DNA of 64,000 nt from Blautia_A ammoniilytica (lineage in GTDB: Bacteria; Bacillota; Clostridia; Lachnospirales; Lachnospiraceae). How positions within the stretch are numbered: position 1 is the stretch's first letter; every line of letters starts with the position of its first letter. Below, in pieces: positions 43,352 through 50,516 of this stretch. The notes beneath the pieces are model-generated. The model did no database searches, was not told the DNA's origin, and saw only the letters and a list, made by a program, of their open reading frames with translations. The translations under genes and the position numbers were made by a program. The stretch covers positions 1 to 64,000 of the forward strand of contig NZ_JAOQJL010000014.1 of assembly GCF_025566965.1 (NCBI RefSeq). Direction: 5' to 3'.

Positions 43352-44062
43352 ATGAAGAAAATGTTAAAAAGTGCATTGGCGTTAGCTATGGGAGCAGTTA
43401 TGCTCATGCCGGTTACTGCTTTTGCAGCAGAAGATGAACCTACCCTCATTTCTACTCAGGAAGTGGCTTTGAGTCCTTCTGGTGCAAATACCAGAAGTGC
43501 TGAAACCAAGGAATTCACCTTGAGCACTTATGAAGATAACGGTAGGACGGTGTATTCTTTTGATGTGGAAGACGAAGAATATCGTCAGGCCGCTATGGAA
43601 TATATCAACGAACTTACTGGTGATCCGGGGCCTACTCCTCAGACAAGAGGTATTTTGCAGCCTGGAGAGTCTGAGTATCATAACGATACACAGTATGATG
43701 GCGATGCGATGTCTTACGCATGGAAAAGAAATACTGCCGGTCAAACAGATAATAATTTTGAGGGCGGACAGTCATCGCTTTGGTCTGGAAGCGGAAATTG
43801 TGACTACATCGTATTGAATCAGGGCATTTCTGTAAGTGGAATTGCAGTTTCTATTTCTTGGCCGCCGTCTGTTTCTGGTAGTGGTAGCAGTGCTTCTTGG
43901 CAATCTCAGCCGGTATATGACAATGTTGCTGGAGCAAGTTTTAATGGACTCGTAGTTGGTGGCACAGCTTTTTCTTGTACGTTTAGCGAAAATGGCGATG
44001 TGTATGTAGGAAGCCGAATCTATCGTCCGACAACCACCATTAAGTTCAGTTATTTCTCCTAA
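43352..44062 (+). CDS. Secreted protein of unknown function, RiPP island
   Basis: A 236-residue protein with a clear signal peptide (MLKSALALAMGAVMLMPVTA, cut after AFA at about residue 25). The mature part is Ser/Gly/Thr-rich and probably beta-structured in its second half (ISVSGIAVSISWPPSVSGSG, ASFNGLVVGGTAFSCTF, DVYVGSRIYRPTTTIKFSYF). GGAGG precedes the ATG, 21 bases after the lipoprotein stop. No sortase signal. I do not recognise the family. Confidence 0.75.
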   Translation: MKKMLKSALALAMGAVMLMPVTAFAAEDEPTLISTQEVALSPSGANTRSAETKEFTLSTYEDNGRTVYSFDVEDEEYRQAAMEYINELTGDPGPTPQTRGILQPGESEYHNDTQYDGDAMSYAWKRNTAGQTDNNFEGGQSSLWSGSGNCDYIVLNQGISVSGIAVSISWPPSVSGSGSSASWQSQPVYDNVAGASFNGLVVGGTAFSCTFSENGDVYVGSRIYRPTTTIKFSYFS

Positions 44063-44078
44063 TCAGTGGAGGCACAAA

Positions 44079-44231
44079 ATGAAATACAGTAACTTAGGGA
44101 TAGGATTACTACTCTTTGCAATACTATTAGAAATGTGTTCTAGTGGTCTATCGGCATTATCCTTATGCTTAGGAGTAGTGGGTTTGGTCATACTGGTTGT
44201 ATCGTCACTAAAACCAAAAGATAAGTACTAA
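44079..44231 (+). CDS. 50-residue two-helix membrane peptide, RiPP island
   Basis: A 50-residue protein: two hydrophobic helices (LGIGLLLFAILLEMCSSG and ALSLCLGVVGLVILVVSSL) and a basic tail KPKDKY. GTGGAGG precedes the ATG 17 bases after the secreted protein's stop, so it closes the divergent operon. Size and topology are like small bacteriocin immunity peptides, which fits the island, but this is inference only. Confidence 0.65.
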   Translation: MKYSNLGIGLLLFAILLEMCSSGLSALSLCLGVVGLVILVVSSLKPKDKY

Positions 44232-44246
44232 TTATTTGTACGATCA

Positions 44247-44281
44247 AAAGGGGTTATCGGCATTCGCTTGATAACCCCTTT
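44247..44281 (+). terminator. Terminator closing the lipoprotein operon
   Basis: AAAGGGGTTATC pairs with GATAACCCCTTT around a GGCATTCGCTT loop. Marks the right border of the cargo island. Confidence 0.75.
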
Positions 44282-44338
44282 CATTTGCTTTAAGAAACCT
44301 TATTTCAATATAGAATACAGCAAGTTCCAACTCTTTTG

Positions 44339-44893
44339 CTATTCGTATTCAAAATGGTTTGCATCATCATAATCTCCAAGATCATCTTTCAGGAACTTCG
44401 TCTTTCGAATGTACATAGGACTGACTAGTTCTCCTTTTTCGTGCAGAAGGCTGAATTTATAGTCCAGTAATGCTGCGGGAACATAAAGCTGTTTAGCGGT
44501 TTCAAAGAAAGAATATTTGGATAAGCATTCCAACACTTCTTTGTCTTCTAAAAGAAGTTCAGCTGCAAAGAAATTTGCTTCATCCTCATCTTGTGAGCGA
44601 CCATCTAATACTTCCATTTCCTGAAAGCCTTTCATCATTGCAATTTTTGTATGAAGCACTGCGTGTCCCAATTCGTGAGCAATCAATATACGTTCTAACA
44701 CGTCATTTACATTACTGTCAATGACGATATTTTTTTGTCTGGATTGATAGAAGAAGAACCCTTTCAGCTTTTTCTCCAAATTATAAAAATGAATTTTAAT
44801 TTCCAGGCATTTACAAAGCTCATAGGGATCTCTAGTATCATATTTTTTTACGAGCTTTCCTACGGTTTCGATAATATGTGCTGCCGTTCTCAT
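44339..44893 (-). CDS. immA: ImmA/IrrE family metallopeptidase
   Basis: A 184-residue protease with the zinc motif HELGHAVLH (about residues 73-81) and the typical downstream DEDEANFFAAELLL. ImmA-type proteases cleave the XRE repressor of the same element after DNA damage or recipient sensing and so trigger ICE excision (known for ICEBs1). GGAGGTGA precedes ATG 44893, so this start is preferred over 44917. The gene follows the XRE repressor by 47 bases on the same strand, the usual ImmR-ImmA order. Confidence 0.9.
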   Translation of the reverse strand: MRTAAHIIETVGKLVKKYDTRDPYELCKCLEIKIHFYNLEKKLKGFFFYQSRQKNIVIDSNVNDVLERILIAHELGHAVLHTKIAMMKGFQEMEVLDGRSQDEDEANFFAAELLLEDKEVLECLSKYSFFETAKQLYVPAALLDYKFSLLHEKGELVSPMYIRKTKFLKDDLGDYDDANHFEYE

Positions 44894-44940
44894 TTGCTTC
44901 ACCTCCAAACTGAACACAGAAAAATACAGATAAGAAATCG

Positions 44941-45402
44941 TCAGATTTCACTTTGCGCAAGCTTCTTATGTTTTCTGTACTTTTTTGGGGTGAACTTTTC
45001 TTTGGCATTCTTTTTAGAGTCCATATAAACTGCCATTAATGCCTGAAAGAATACATCCTTAGCGTCCTCATCTAAATCACCACCAGCAAAGAGCGAACTC
45101 ACACGTCCCAAAACTTCCTGTGCTTCTTTTGCACCTTTAGCACCAAACTGCTCTCGTGCTTCAGCCAAAAACATATCTTCATCTATATGACTTTGTGTAT
45201 TGGTTTCCTGATCGTCTAATAAATAAGCTACAGAAACATGGAGAGCTTCAGCTAATTTTCTGATATTACCTTTGCGAGGTATGGTTCCCAACTGTTCGTA
45301 AGTGTAGAGGGAGCGTTCAGAGATACCGGTAAGCTGGGCAAGCTCGGTTTGAGATAGGTTCATAGCCAAACGAGCTTCTTTAATTTTTTCTCCAAATGTC
45401 AT
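44941..45402 (-). CDS. immR: XRE-family repressor (ImmR-like)
   Basis: A 153-residue protein: HTH at residues 1-63 (GEKIKEARLAMNLSQTELAQ, SERSLYTYEQLGTIPRKGN, LAEALHVSVAYLL) and a helical C-terminal part that would be the target of the adjacent ImmA-like protease. GAAAGGAAGG precedes the ATG. Its promoter (45514-45542, minus strand) is covered by the same ACTTCCGAT-type repeats as the divergent promoter, so autoregulation and control of the 45688 gene are expected. Confidence 0.88.
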   Translation of the reverse strand: MTFGEKIKEARLAMNLSQTELAQLTGISERSLYTYEQLGTIPRKGNIRKLAEALHVSVAYLLDDQETNTQSHIDEDMFLAEAREQFGAKGAKEAQEVLGRVSSLFAGGDLDEDAKDVFFQALMAVYMDSKKNAKEKFTPKKYRKHKKLAQSEI

Positions 45403-45437
45403 GGTAGTATCCTTCCTTTCAAAAAATATTTATTCAT

Positions 45438-45587
45438 AACTTCCGATTATTTGTTGACAAACTTCTGAAAAATGCTATAATGAGAATCAGAGCAGAAGTT
45501 TTAGTTCCACTTAATTATATATCGGAACTTTTGCAAAGTCAAGAACTTCCGATTCTCACTTCTGTTTTTAATCATACATCGGAAGTT
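45438..45587. promoter_or_regulatory. Divergent promoters with repeated operators of the ICE repressor
   Basis: Plus-strand promoter: TTGACA (45454-45459), 16 bases, TATAAT (45476-45481). Minus-strand promoter: TTGACT (complement of 45537-45542), 17 bases, TATAAT (complement of 45514-45519). Copies of AACTTCCGAT or its complement lie at 45438-45447, 45521-45530 (ATCGGAACTT), 45544-45553 and 45578-45587, with degenerate ACTTCTG copies at 45461-45467, 45494-45500 (inverted) and 45558-45564. This is a classic lysogeny-type switch between repressor and activation genes. Confidence 0.75.
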
Positions 45588-45687
45588 ATAGTCATTCTTG
45601 TCCCATGGTATTTGTTTCCCTTTAGCCAAGTGACAGGAGTTAGAAAGGAATTCTTATTTTATGGATTAGGCTGAAAGGAGATTCTGA

Positions 45688-46251
45688 ATGAGCAGATATA
45701 ATACACAGGTATTAAGCAGTATTCGAATGCTTTGCCGGATGCGGAACATTAACGAGAAGGTTCTGTATGAAAGAGCAAAGCTGATTTTATCCATATATCG
45801 AGAGGTGTGCTGGTCTACCATTGATCGTGCGAATGATGTATGTGATACCCTTATTTGTACTTACGGTGACAGCTTAGATGGTGCATTGATTTATCTGGAG
45901 AACTTTGCTCCGGATGAAGCGAGAGAACGATTTGAAGAACGCATCCGTAGCTTATTTGAGACAAAGTGGATCATTGAACTGGTAGATATGGCTATGTTGA
46001 AAATCAGAGAATATCCAGATAAAGGCGCTCTGTACTGTGAGATTATCTCAAAGGCATATCTCAACCGCTTCAAGTACAGGGAATCAGAAATGCTGGAGGT
46101 TTTGAATATGGAACGCAGCACCTACTATGACCGAAAGAAAGAAGCGATACTGTTATTTGGTCTGTCACTTTGGGGAACAGCCATTCCTAAATTGAAAGAT
46201 TTCCTGGAAAGTGCCAGGGAGGAAGAAGCCTTGTGTTATTGTGAGTGCTAA
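45688..46251 (+). CDS. ArpU/sigma-like regulator of the ICE
   Basis: A 187-residue protein. Its C-terminal part (SEMLEVLNMERSTYYDRKKE, AILLFGLSLWG) is the ArpU-type HTH pattern also seen in phage late regulators; the N-terminal part is helical and unassigned. AAAGGAG precedes the ATG. It is transcribed from the repressor-controlled plus-strand promoter at 45454-45481 and is therefore a good candidate for the early activator of excision and transfer. Confidence 0.7.
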   Translation: MSRYNTQVLSSIRMLCRMRNINEKVLYERAKLILSIYREVCWSTIDRANDVCDTLICTYGDSLDGALIYLENFAPDEARERFEERIRSLFETKWIIELVDMAMLKIREYPDKGALYCEIISKAYLNRFKYRESEMLEVLNMERSTYYDRKKEAILLFGLSLWGTAIPKLKDFLESAREEEALCYCEC

Positions 46252-46378
46252 GACAGGATTTTAGTCCGACTAAAATCCGATGAAAATACGACGGTTTCCC
46301 TACTGAAAGTCCGACTTGTCCAGTGTTAAAATGGCTATGCTGGGAGATAACGGCATAAAATTGAATAGAGAGAGTTAC

Positions 46379-46412
46379 GCCTCGTGCCTGTAATGGGTAC
46401 GGGGCTTTTTTT
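46379..46412 (+). terminator. First of two tandem terminators
   Basis: GCCTCGTGCC...GGTACGGGGC stem followed by TTTTTTT. Two such hairpins in a row upstream of a regulator gene suggest attenuation rather than simple termination. Confidence 0.65.
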
Positions 46413-46455
46413 ATACCTGCCTATCTTCCTTCATTTTAACACAAAGGCATGAACG

Positions 46456-46489
46456 AGAGCTTGGAGCAATTTACTCCGGCTCTTTTTTT
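46456..46489 (+). terminator. Second tandem terminator
   Basis: AGAGC-TT-GGAG, loop CAATTTA, CTCC-G-GCTCT followed by TTTTTTT. Directly upstream of the AGGAGG of the following XRE gene. Confidence 0.7.
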
Positions 46490-46602
46490 ATGCCTGCAAG
46501 GAGGACAGGCAGATGGCAAAGGGCATTGAGAATCGGGCACGATCTCCTCCTGCTGTTTTTGATTTTGCAACTTCACAAATTCAGAAACACGGAGGAACGA
46601 AA

Positions 46603-46818
46603 ATGTATTACGACTTGATCGAAAGCGGAAAAAGAATTAAAGCTTTGAGAAAGGAACATGGGCTTACACAGGAACAGCTTGCGGAGCAGTTAGGTGTTGC
46701 TGCAAACACCATTGCACGAATTGAAACTGGAAACAGAGGTATCTCTATTGATTTGGCAATCGAACTGGTTGTGCGCTTTGAGACAACCCTTGATTACATA
46801 TTTTTAGGTCGTGAATAA
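46603..46818 (+). CDS. XRE-type HTH regulator
   Basis: A 71-residue HTH protein (YYDLIESGKRIKALRKEHGL, TQEQLAEQLGVAANTIARIE, DLAIELVVRFETTLDYIFLG). ATG 46603 has GGAGG upstream and gives a complete compact domain; ATG 46513, with AAGGAGG upstream, is in frame and would add 30 residues of unconserved-looking sequence. Located behind tandem terminators and before the structured non-coding stretch. Probably another element regulator. Confidence 0.8.
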   Translation: MYYDLIESGKRIKALRKEHGLTQEQLAEQLGVAANTIARIETGNRGISIDLAIELVVRFETTLDYIFLGRE

Positions 46819-46839
46819 CCTCAAAACTATACCTACGAG

Positions 46840-47310
46840 GCAATAAAAACTTGCATGAGGAACAGGTACAATTTAGATACAGCCAAAGAAAATCGGCTGC
46901 TTGATCCTTGAAAACTGAATACACAGTCATCGAATACGTTCCTGTTGCCGGTGCGAGAGCATCAGCCACATCAGCGGTACGCCGAGACGTATCGGACAGA
47001 GAAGCAGAACGACTTTCTTCTATAAATTAAGTGCTTGTCTCTCTCCCGATGCCAGCGATCAATACTGGCTTGTAAATATTGGGTTGCTCCCAATACGGCC
47101 ATGAAAGCAACAGGATTAAAGATACTTCTCTACGGAGCTGGCGGAGAACCCGGCAGAGGTTAGATTCCTATGGAACTGATTCGCAATCAGTCGTTCGGTG
47201 ATTCCCTGAGGGCGTAAGCCCTCTTTCCCAGGGGTGCGTGGCAAATATGGGACACATAGACTTTTGGACTGACTGCCTGATTCCTTTCGGGCAGTCAGTT
47301 ATTACATACC
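46840..47310 (+). ncRNA. Candidate structured non-coding RNA/regulatory region
   Basis: More than 450 bases with no supported gene on either strand but many stems: ATTGGGTTGCTCCCAAT (about 47078-47094), GGAACTGATTCGCAATCAGTCGTTC (dyad around ATTCGCAAT), CCCTGAGGGCGTAAGCCCTC...CCCAGGGG (about 47204-47236), and TGACTGCC...GGGCAGTCA (about 47270-47298) just before the toxin gene. Such dense pairing suggests a structured RNA or long leader. I do not recognise an RNA family. Confidence 0.4.
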
Positions 47311-47332
47311 CAACGAAAGGAGGTCATGGCAC

Positions 47333-47740
47333 ATGATGAAAGAAAATTGGGTATATTGCCGTGGTGATATTTATTGCGCCAATCTGGACCCGGTAGTTGG
47401 GTCGGAACAAGGCGGCATCCGTCCGGTTATCGTCATTCAGAACGATACCGGTAATAAACACGCTCCCACATTGATTGTGGCAACGGTCACCACCAGAATC
47501 CATAAGAAAGCGAATATGCCGACGCACTTTGTTATTTACGACAATCCTGCATTCAAAGAAGCGTCCGTTGTTCAGCTGGAACAGATTCGTACCATTGATA
47601 AAAGCAGGATTGATAATTACTTAGGTAAGGTAACGCCCCGTGAAATGGTAGCGATTGAGAAAGCCTTATCCGTCAGCCTGGCAATGGAACAGCTGAAAAA
47701 GCGTCCCACAAAACATAAAGCAAAGAGAACGAAGGAGTGA
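47333..47740 (+). CDS. MazF/PemK-type endoribonuclease toxin
   Basis: A 135-residue MazF-like protein: GDIYCANLDPVVGSEQGGIR, PVIVIQNDTGNKHAPTLIVA, the loop VTTRIHKKANMPTH and SVVQLEQIRTIDKSRI are the typical MazF beta-barrel elements, with a basic C-terminal extension. MazF toxins cut mRNA at short sites. AAAGGAGG precedes the ATG. The usual antitoxin gene (MazE-type) is not seen just upstream; the HTH protein at 47747 may play that part, or the upstream structured RNA may control it. Likely helps the ICE to persist. Confidence 0.88.
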   Translation: MMKENWVYCRGDIYCANLDPVVGSEQGGIRPVIVIQNDTGNKHAPTLIVATVTTRIHKKANMPTHFVIYDNPAFKEASVVQLEQIRTIDKSRIDNYLGKVTPREMVAIEKALSVSLAMEQLKKRPTKHKAKRTKE

Positions 47741-47746
47741 ACATAA

Positions 47747-47983
47747 ATGTTTGAAGAAAGAATCGCTGCCATGAATCAGCGCACCGAAGAAGCGATGGCT
47801 GCTAACGCAGTTCAGTTTGATAAGAGAACCTATACGGTTGATGAGATTCAGGATATTCTGGGCATCAGCAGAACCAGTGCATACAACCTTGTGAAAAAGA
47901 AAGTTTTTCACAGTGTCCGCATTGGCGGCAGCATCAGAATCTCCAAAAAGAGTTTTGATGAGTGGTTGGATCATCAAATGTAA
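47747..47983 (+). CDS. Excisionase-like HTH protein (single HTH_17 domain)
   Basis: A 78-residue protein: acidic N-terminal helix (EERIAAMNQRTEEAMAAN), then an HTH_17/excisionase domain (YTVDEIQDILGISRTSAYNL, RIGGSIRISKKSFDEWL). GAAGGAG precedes the ATG, six bases after the toxin stop. Either an antitoxin-like partner of the MazF protein or a recombination directionality factor for the integrase at 48729. Confidence 0.8.
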   Translation: MFEERIAAMNQRTEEAMAANAVQFDKRTYTVDEIQDILGISRTSAYNLVKKKVFHSVRIGGSIRISKKSFDEWLDHQM

Positions 47984-47999
47984 GATTTGTCAAGGGTGT

Positions 48000-48100
48000 C
48001 GTACAACCCGGCGACAAACTTCAAAACATATTGAAAGTTCGATAAAATGTAGCCATGACAAGAAACACATGGCTACATTTTTTACATAGGAGGTTGTACG
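48000..48100 (+). terminator. Terminator inside an outer inverted repeat
   Basis: AAAATGTAGCCATG (48044-48057) pairs with CATGGCTACATTTT (48067-48080), followed by TTTT: a strong terminator after the excisionase-like gene. It is framed by CGTACAACC (48000-48008) and GGTTGTACG (48092-48100), the latter carrying the ribosome binding region of the next gene, so the outer pairing could hide the AGGAGG at 48088-48093. Confidence 0.7.
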
Positions 48101-48724
48101 ATGGCGGAAATGAGAAAACGCACGAGTATGTCTGTTCCGGAAATGGGCAGGATGCTCGGTCTTGGTAAAACGGAGTCATACTGGCTCATTAAGAAGAATT
48201 ACTTCAAAACCATTCTTGTCGGCAACACCATGAGGGTGATGATCGACAGCTTTGAAGAATGGTATGCCAATCAGTTCAAATATCAGAAGGTCGATGGAAC
48301 CCCTCCCGGAGAGGAACTGAAGAAAACTACATATTCAATGGAGGAGCTTGGACAGCGCCTTGGGCTGAAAGAAGCGACTGCTTACGAGCTGGTTGCCAAA
48401 GGGCATTTTGATGTGGTTGATGTCCTGGGCAAGCGCAGAGTGACCAAGGAGAGCTTTGAAAGATGGTATGCTTCTCAAACCGATTACCGCACGGTAGAGG
48501 ATCAGGAACTGGATGCAGATATTATGGCATCCACCTACGGTCTGCCGGAAATGGCAAGAATGCTTGGGGTACATCGTCAGACCATTTACTATATCGTTGC
48601 CAATGAAGATTTTGAGCTTATCAAGGTTGGCAGATATAAGCGAGCTACCAAAGAGAGCTTTGAAAAATGGTATCAGAATCAGACCCGCTACCAGTTAGCG
48701 GAAGATAGACAGGAAAGGAGCTGA
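48101..48724 (+). CDS. Protein with three tandem excisionase-like HTH domains
   Basis: A 207-residue protein made of three similar units of about 65 residues. Each has an HTH_17 helix pair and a wing ending in a shared tail: MSVPEMGRMLGLGKTESYWL/SFEEWYANQFKYQ, YSMEELGQRLGLKEATAYEL/SFERWYASQTDYR, YGLPEMARMLGVHRQTIYYI/SFEKWYQNQTRYQ. Unit three is best preserved. AGGAGG precedes the ATG. It lies four bases before the integrase gene and is probably its excisionase/architectural partner, able to bind three neighbouring half-sites. Confidence 0.82.
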   Translation: MAEMRKRTSMSVPEMGRMLGLGKTESYWLIKKNYFKTILVGNTMRVMIDSFEEWYANQFKYQKVDGTPPGEELKKTTYSMEELGQRLGLKEATAYELVAKGHFDVVDVLGKRRVTKESFERWYASQTDYRTVEDQELDADIMASTYGLPEMARMLGVHRQTIYYIVANEDFELIKVGRYKRATKESFEKWYQNQTRYQLAEDRQERS

Positions 48725-48728
48725 TTAC

Positions 48729-50102
48729 ATGGCATCTATTGTTAAGAGAAAAAAGAAGTATTCTGTGGTTTATACATACACCGATGAGAACGGCAACAAG
48801 CGTCAGAAGTGGGAAACCTTTGAAACGAATTCCGAAGCAAAGAAAAGGAAGTTGCAGGTTGAATATGAGCAGGAGTCCGGAACCTTTATTCCCCCTTCTG
48901 CTAAAACCGTCAACGATCTTTTGGATGAGTATATGTCAATCTATGGTGTGAACACATGGGCGATGTCTACCTATGAAAGCAGAAAGAGCCTGATTGCAAA
49001 CTATATTCGTCCCCTCATCGGTGATATGAAGCTGGAGGATGTCACACCGAGAATCATGGACAAGTATTACCGAGATTTGCTTTCTGTCAAAGCGGTTTCT
49101 TCTAAGTATGTAAAAGCCCGTACAGAATATCTGACTCCGCATACTGTCCGAGAGGTTCACAAGACATTGCGAAATGCTTTCAATCAGGCGGTCAAGTGGG
49201 AATTGATGACCAGAAACCCTGTGGAGCACGCTACGCTGCCGAAAGAAGAACACAAGACCAGGGACATCTGGACAGCAGAAGTGCTCCAGAAGGCTCTGGA
49301 AGCCTGTGACGATGATATTCTTCGCCTGGCTATTAACCTTGCCTTCTCCTGTTCCCTGCGAATGGGCGAGCTTCTGGGGCTTACCTGGGACTGTATTGAC
49401 ATTTCCCCTACCAGTATTGAACTTGGTCAGGCAAGCATCTTCGTTGAAAAGGAGTTGCAGAGAGTAAATCGTGAAGCGATGGCAGATCTGGACGGTAAGG
49501 ACATCATGTTCAAGTTCCCACCGACCTTCGCCAGTACGCATACCGCATTGGTTCTCAAAACTCCTAAGACCAAAACAAGTGTCCGCAAGGTGTTCTTACC
49601 GAAAACCGTAGCGGAAATGTTGGTACAGCGAAAGGCTGACATCGAAGAACTGAAAGACCTTTTCGGTGACGAGTTCGTAGACTTCAATCTGGTTTTCTGT
49701 TCTTCCAATGGCAAGCCGATTGAGGGGCAGGTTATCAACCGTGCTTTCAATAAGCTGATTGAGGAGAAGGGACTGCCGAAAGTGGTTTTCCATAGTCTCC
49801 GACATTCCAGTATCACTTACAAGCTGAAGCTGAACGGCGGCGATATGAAATCCGTTCAAGGCGATTCCGGTCATGCACAGGTCAAGATGGTAGCGGATGT
49901 TTACTCCCATATCATCGACGATGACCGCAGACTGAACGCTGAAAGAATGGAAGCTGCGTTCTATTCAGGCAGACAGGCAACGCCTGAGCCGGTTCAACCA
50001 GCCGCAACGGAAAGCTCCGCTGATGATAAAGAACTTCTTCTGAAGCTTCTGCAAAATCCGGAAATGGCAGCACTCCTGAAGTCGCTGGCAAAAACATTAT
50101 AG
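48729..50102 (+). CDS. int: Tyrosine recombinase/integrase of the ICE
   Basis: A 457-residue tyrosine integrase. N-terminal arm-binding region (VVYTYTDENGNKRQKWETFE), SAM-like core-binding domain (about residues 60-160) and catalytic domain with Arg in CSLRMGELLGL (about residue 211), HSLRHSS (His/Arg), SGHAQ and nucleophile Tyr392 in VADVYSHI. AAAGGAG precedes the ATG. It is followed by a terminator and, about 0.8 kb later, by the tRNA-Arg fragment that is its likely attachment site. Confidence 0.95.
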   Translation: MASIVKRKKKYSVVYTYTDENGNKRQKWETFETNSEAKKRKLQVEYEQESGTFIPPSAKTVNDLLDEYMSIYGVNTWAMSTYESRKSLIANYIRPLIGDMKLEDVTPRIMDKYYRDLLSVKAVSSKYVKARTEYLTPHTVREVHKTLRNAFNQAVKWELMTRNPVEHATLPKEEHKTRDIWTAEVLQKALEACDDDILRLAINLAFSCSLRMGELLGLTWDCIDISPTSIELGQASIFVEKELQRVNREAMADLDGKDIMFKFPPTFASTHTALVLKTPKTKTSVRKVFLPKTVAEMLVQRKADIEELKDLFGDEFVDFNLVFCSSNGKPIEGQVINRAFNKLIEEKGLPKVVFHSLRHSSITYKLKLNGGDMKSVQGDSGHAQVKMVADVYSHIIDDDRRLNAERMEAAFYSGRQATPEPVQPAATESSADDKELLLKLLQNPEMAALLKSLAKTL

Positions 50103-50109
50103 TAACTGC

Positions 50110-50168
50110 AAGGGCAGATCCTTTTACATAGCTACAATAGCTGTAAAAGGGTCTGCCCTTATTTTTTT
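50110..50168 (+). terminator. Terminator after the integrase gene
   Basis: AAGGGCAGATCCTTTTACA pairs with TGTAAAAGGGTCTGCCCTT around TAGCTACAATAGC, then ATTTTTTT. Confidence 0.85.
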
Positions 50169-50187
50169 GTTATGGAGGTCAACGAGT

Positions 50188-50493
50188 ATGGATAGAATCT
50201 TTATGGACGAGTATTACGAGCATCTGAGAGCTGACAATATCGAGGCATTTTCCAAGGAAAGGAACGACGAATATGTTGGCAGAGCTGAGGAATACAAAGC
50301 AGCAAAGTCGGCATTGCTTGAAGGATTGGGACTTGAGCATTTGTTTGACCATAGCCATGAACTGACTCCGAAAGAGAAAGAAATATGGATGCTGTTCGAT
50401 AGGGTTGATGTAGCAGAGCTTCTGGCAAGGGATGCTTTTGCCAAGGGTGCTTATATGCTCGGCGCTGAGGATAGAGAGATTATGCTGAAATAA
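50188..50493 (+). CDS. Small acidic helical protein of unknown function
   Basis: A 101-residue, acidic, helical protein (MDRIFMDEYYEHLRADNIEA, NDEYVGRAEEYKAAKSALLE, VDVAELLARDAFAKGAYMLG). No family recognised with confidence. GGAGG (50174-50178) lies ten bases before the ATG. It sits between the integrase and the attachment site, so it is the last ICE gene. A small hairpin terminator follows. Confidence 0.65.
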   Translation: MDRIFMDEYYEHLRADNIEAFSKERNDEYVGRAEEYKAAKSALLEGLGLEHLFDHSHELTPKEKEIWMLFDRVDVAELLARDAFAKGAYMLGAEDREIMLK

Positions 50494-50516
50494 AAAAAGA
50501 CCTGCTTCGGCGGGTC
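50493..50516 (+). terminator. Terminator of the last ICE gene
   Basis: AGACCTGC, TTCG, GCGGGTCT stem after an A-run; short T-content downstream. Confidence 0.6.

Larger units (their letters stand above)
46252..46602. other. Leader region with promoter-like boxes and tandem hairpins
   Basis: 350 bases without a supported gene. After the ArpU-like stop there are repeats of TCCGACT/AGTCCGAC (46265-46320). Two intrinsic terminator hairpins follow at 46379-46412 and 46456-46489. AAGGAGG (46498-46504) precedes an in-frame ATG at 46513 and GGAGG (46591-46595) precedes ATG 46603. Confidence 0.5.

Noticed and set aside
47150..47260. tRNA or tRNA-like gene around the GTTCGGTGATTCCC segment
   Set aside because: No acceptor stem or anticodon arm can be formed around the T-loop-like sequence.
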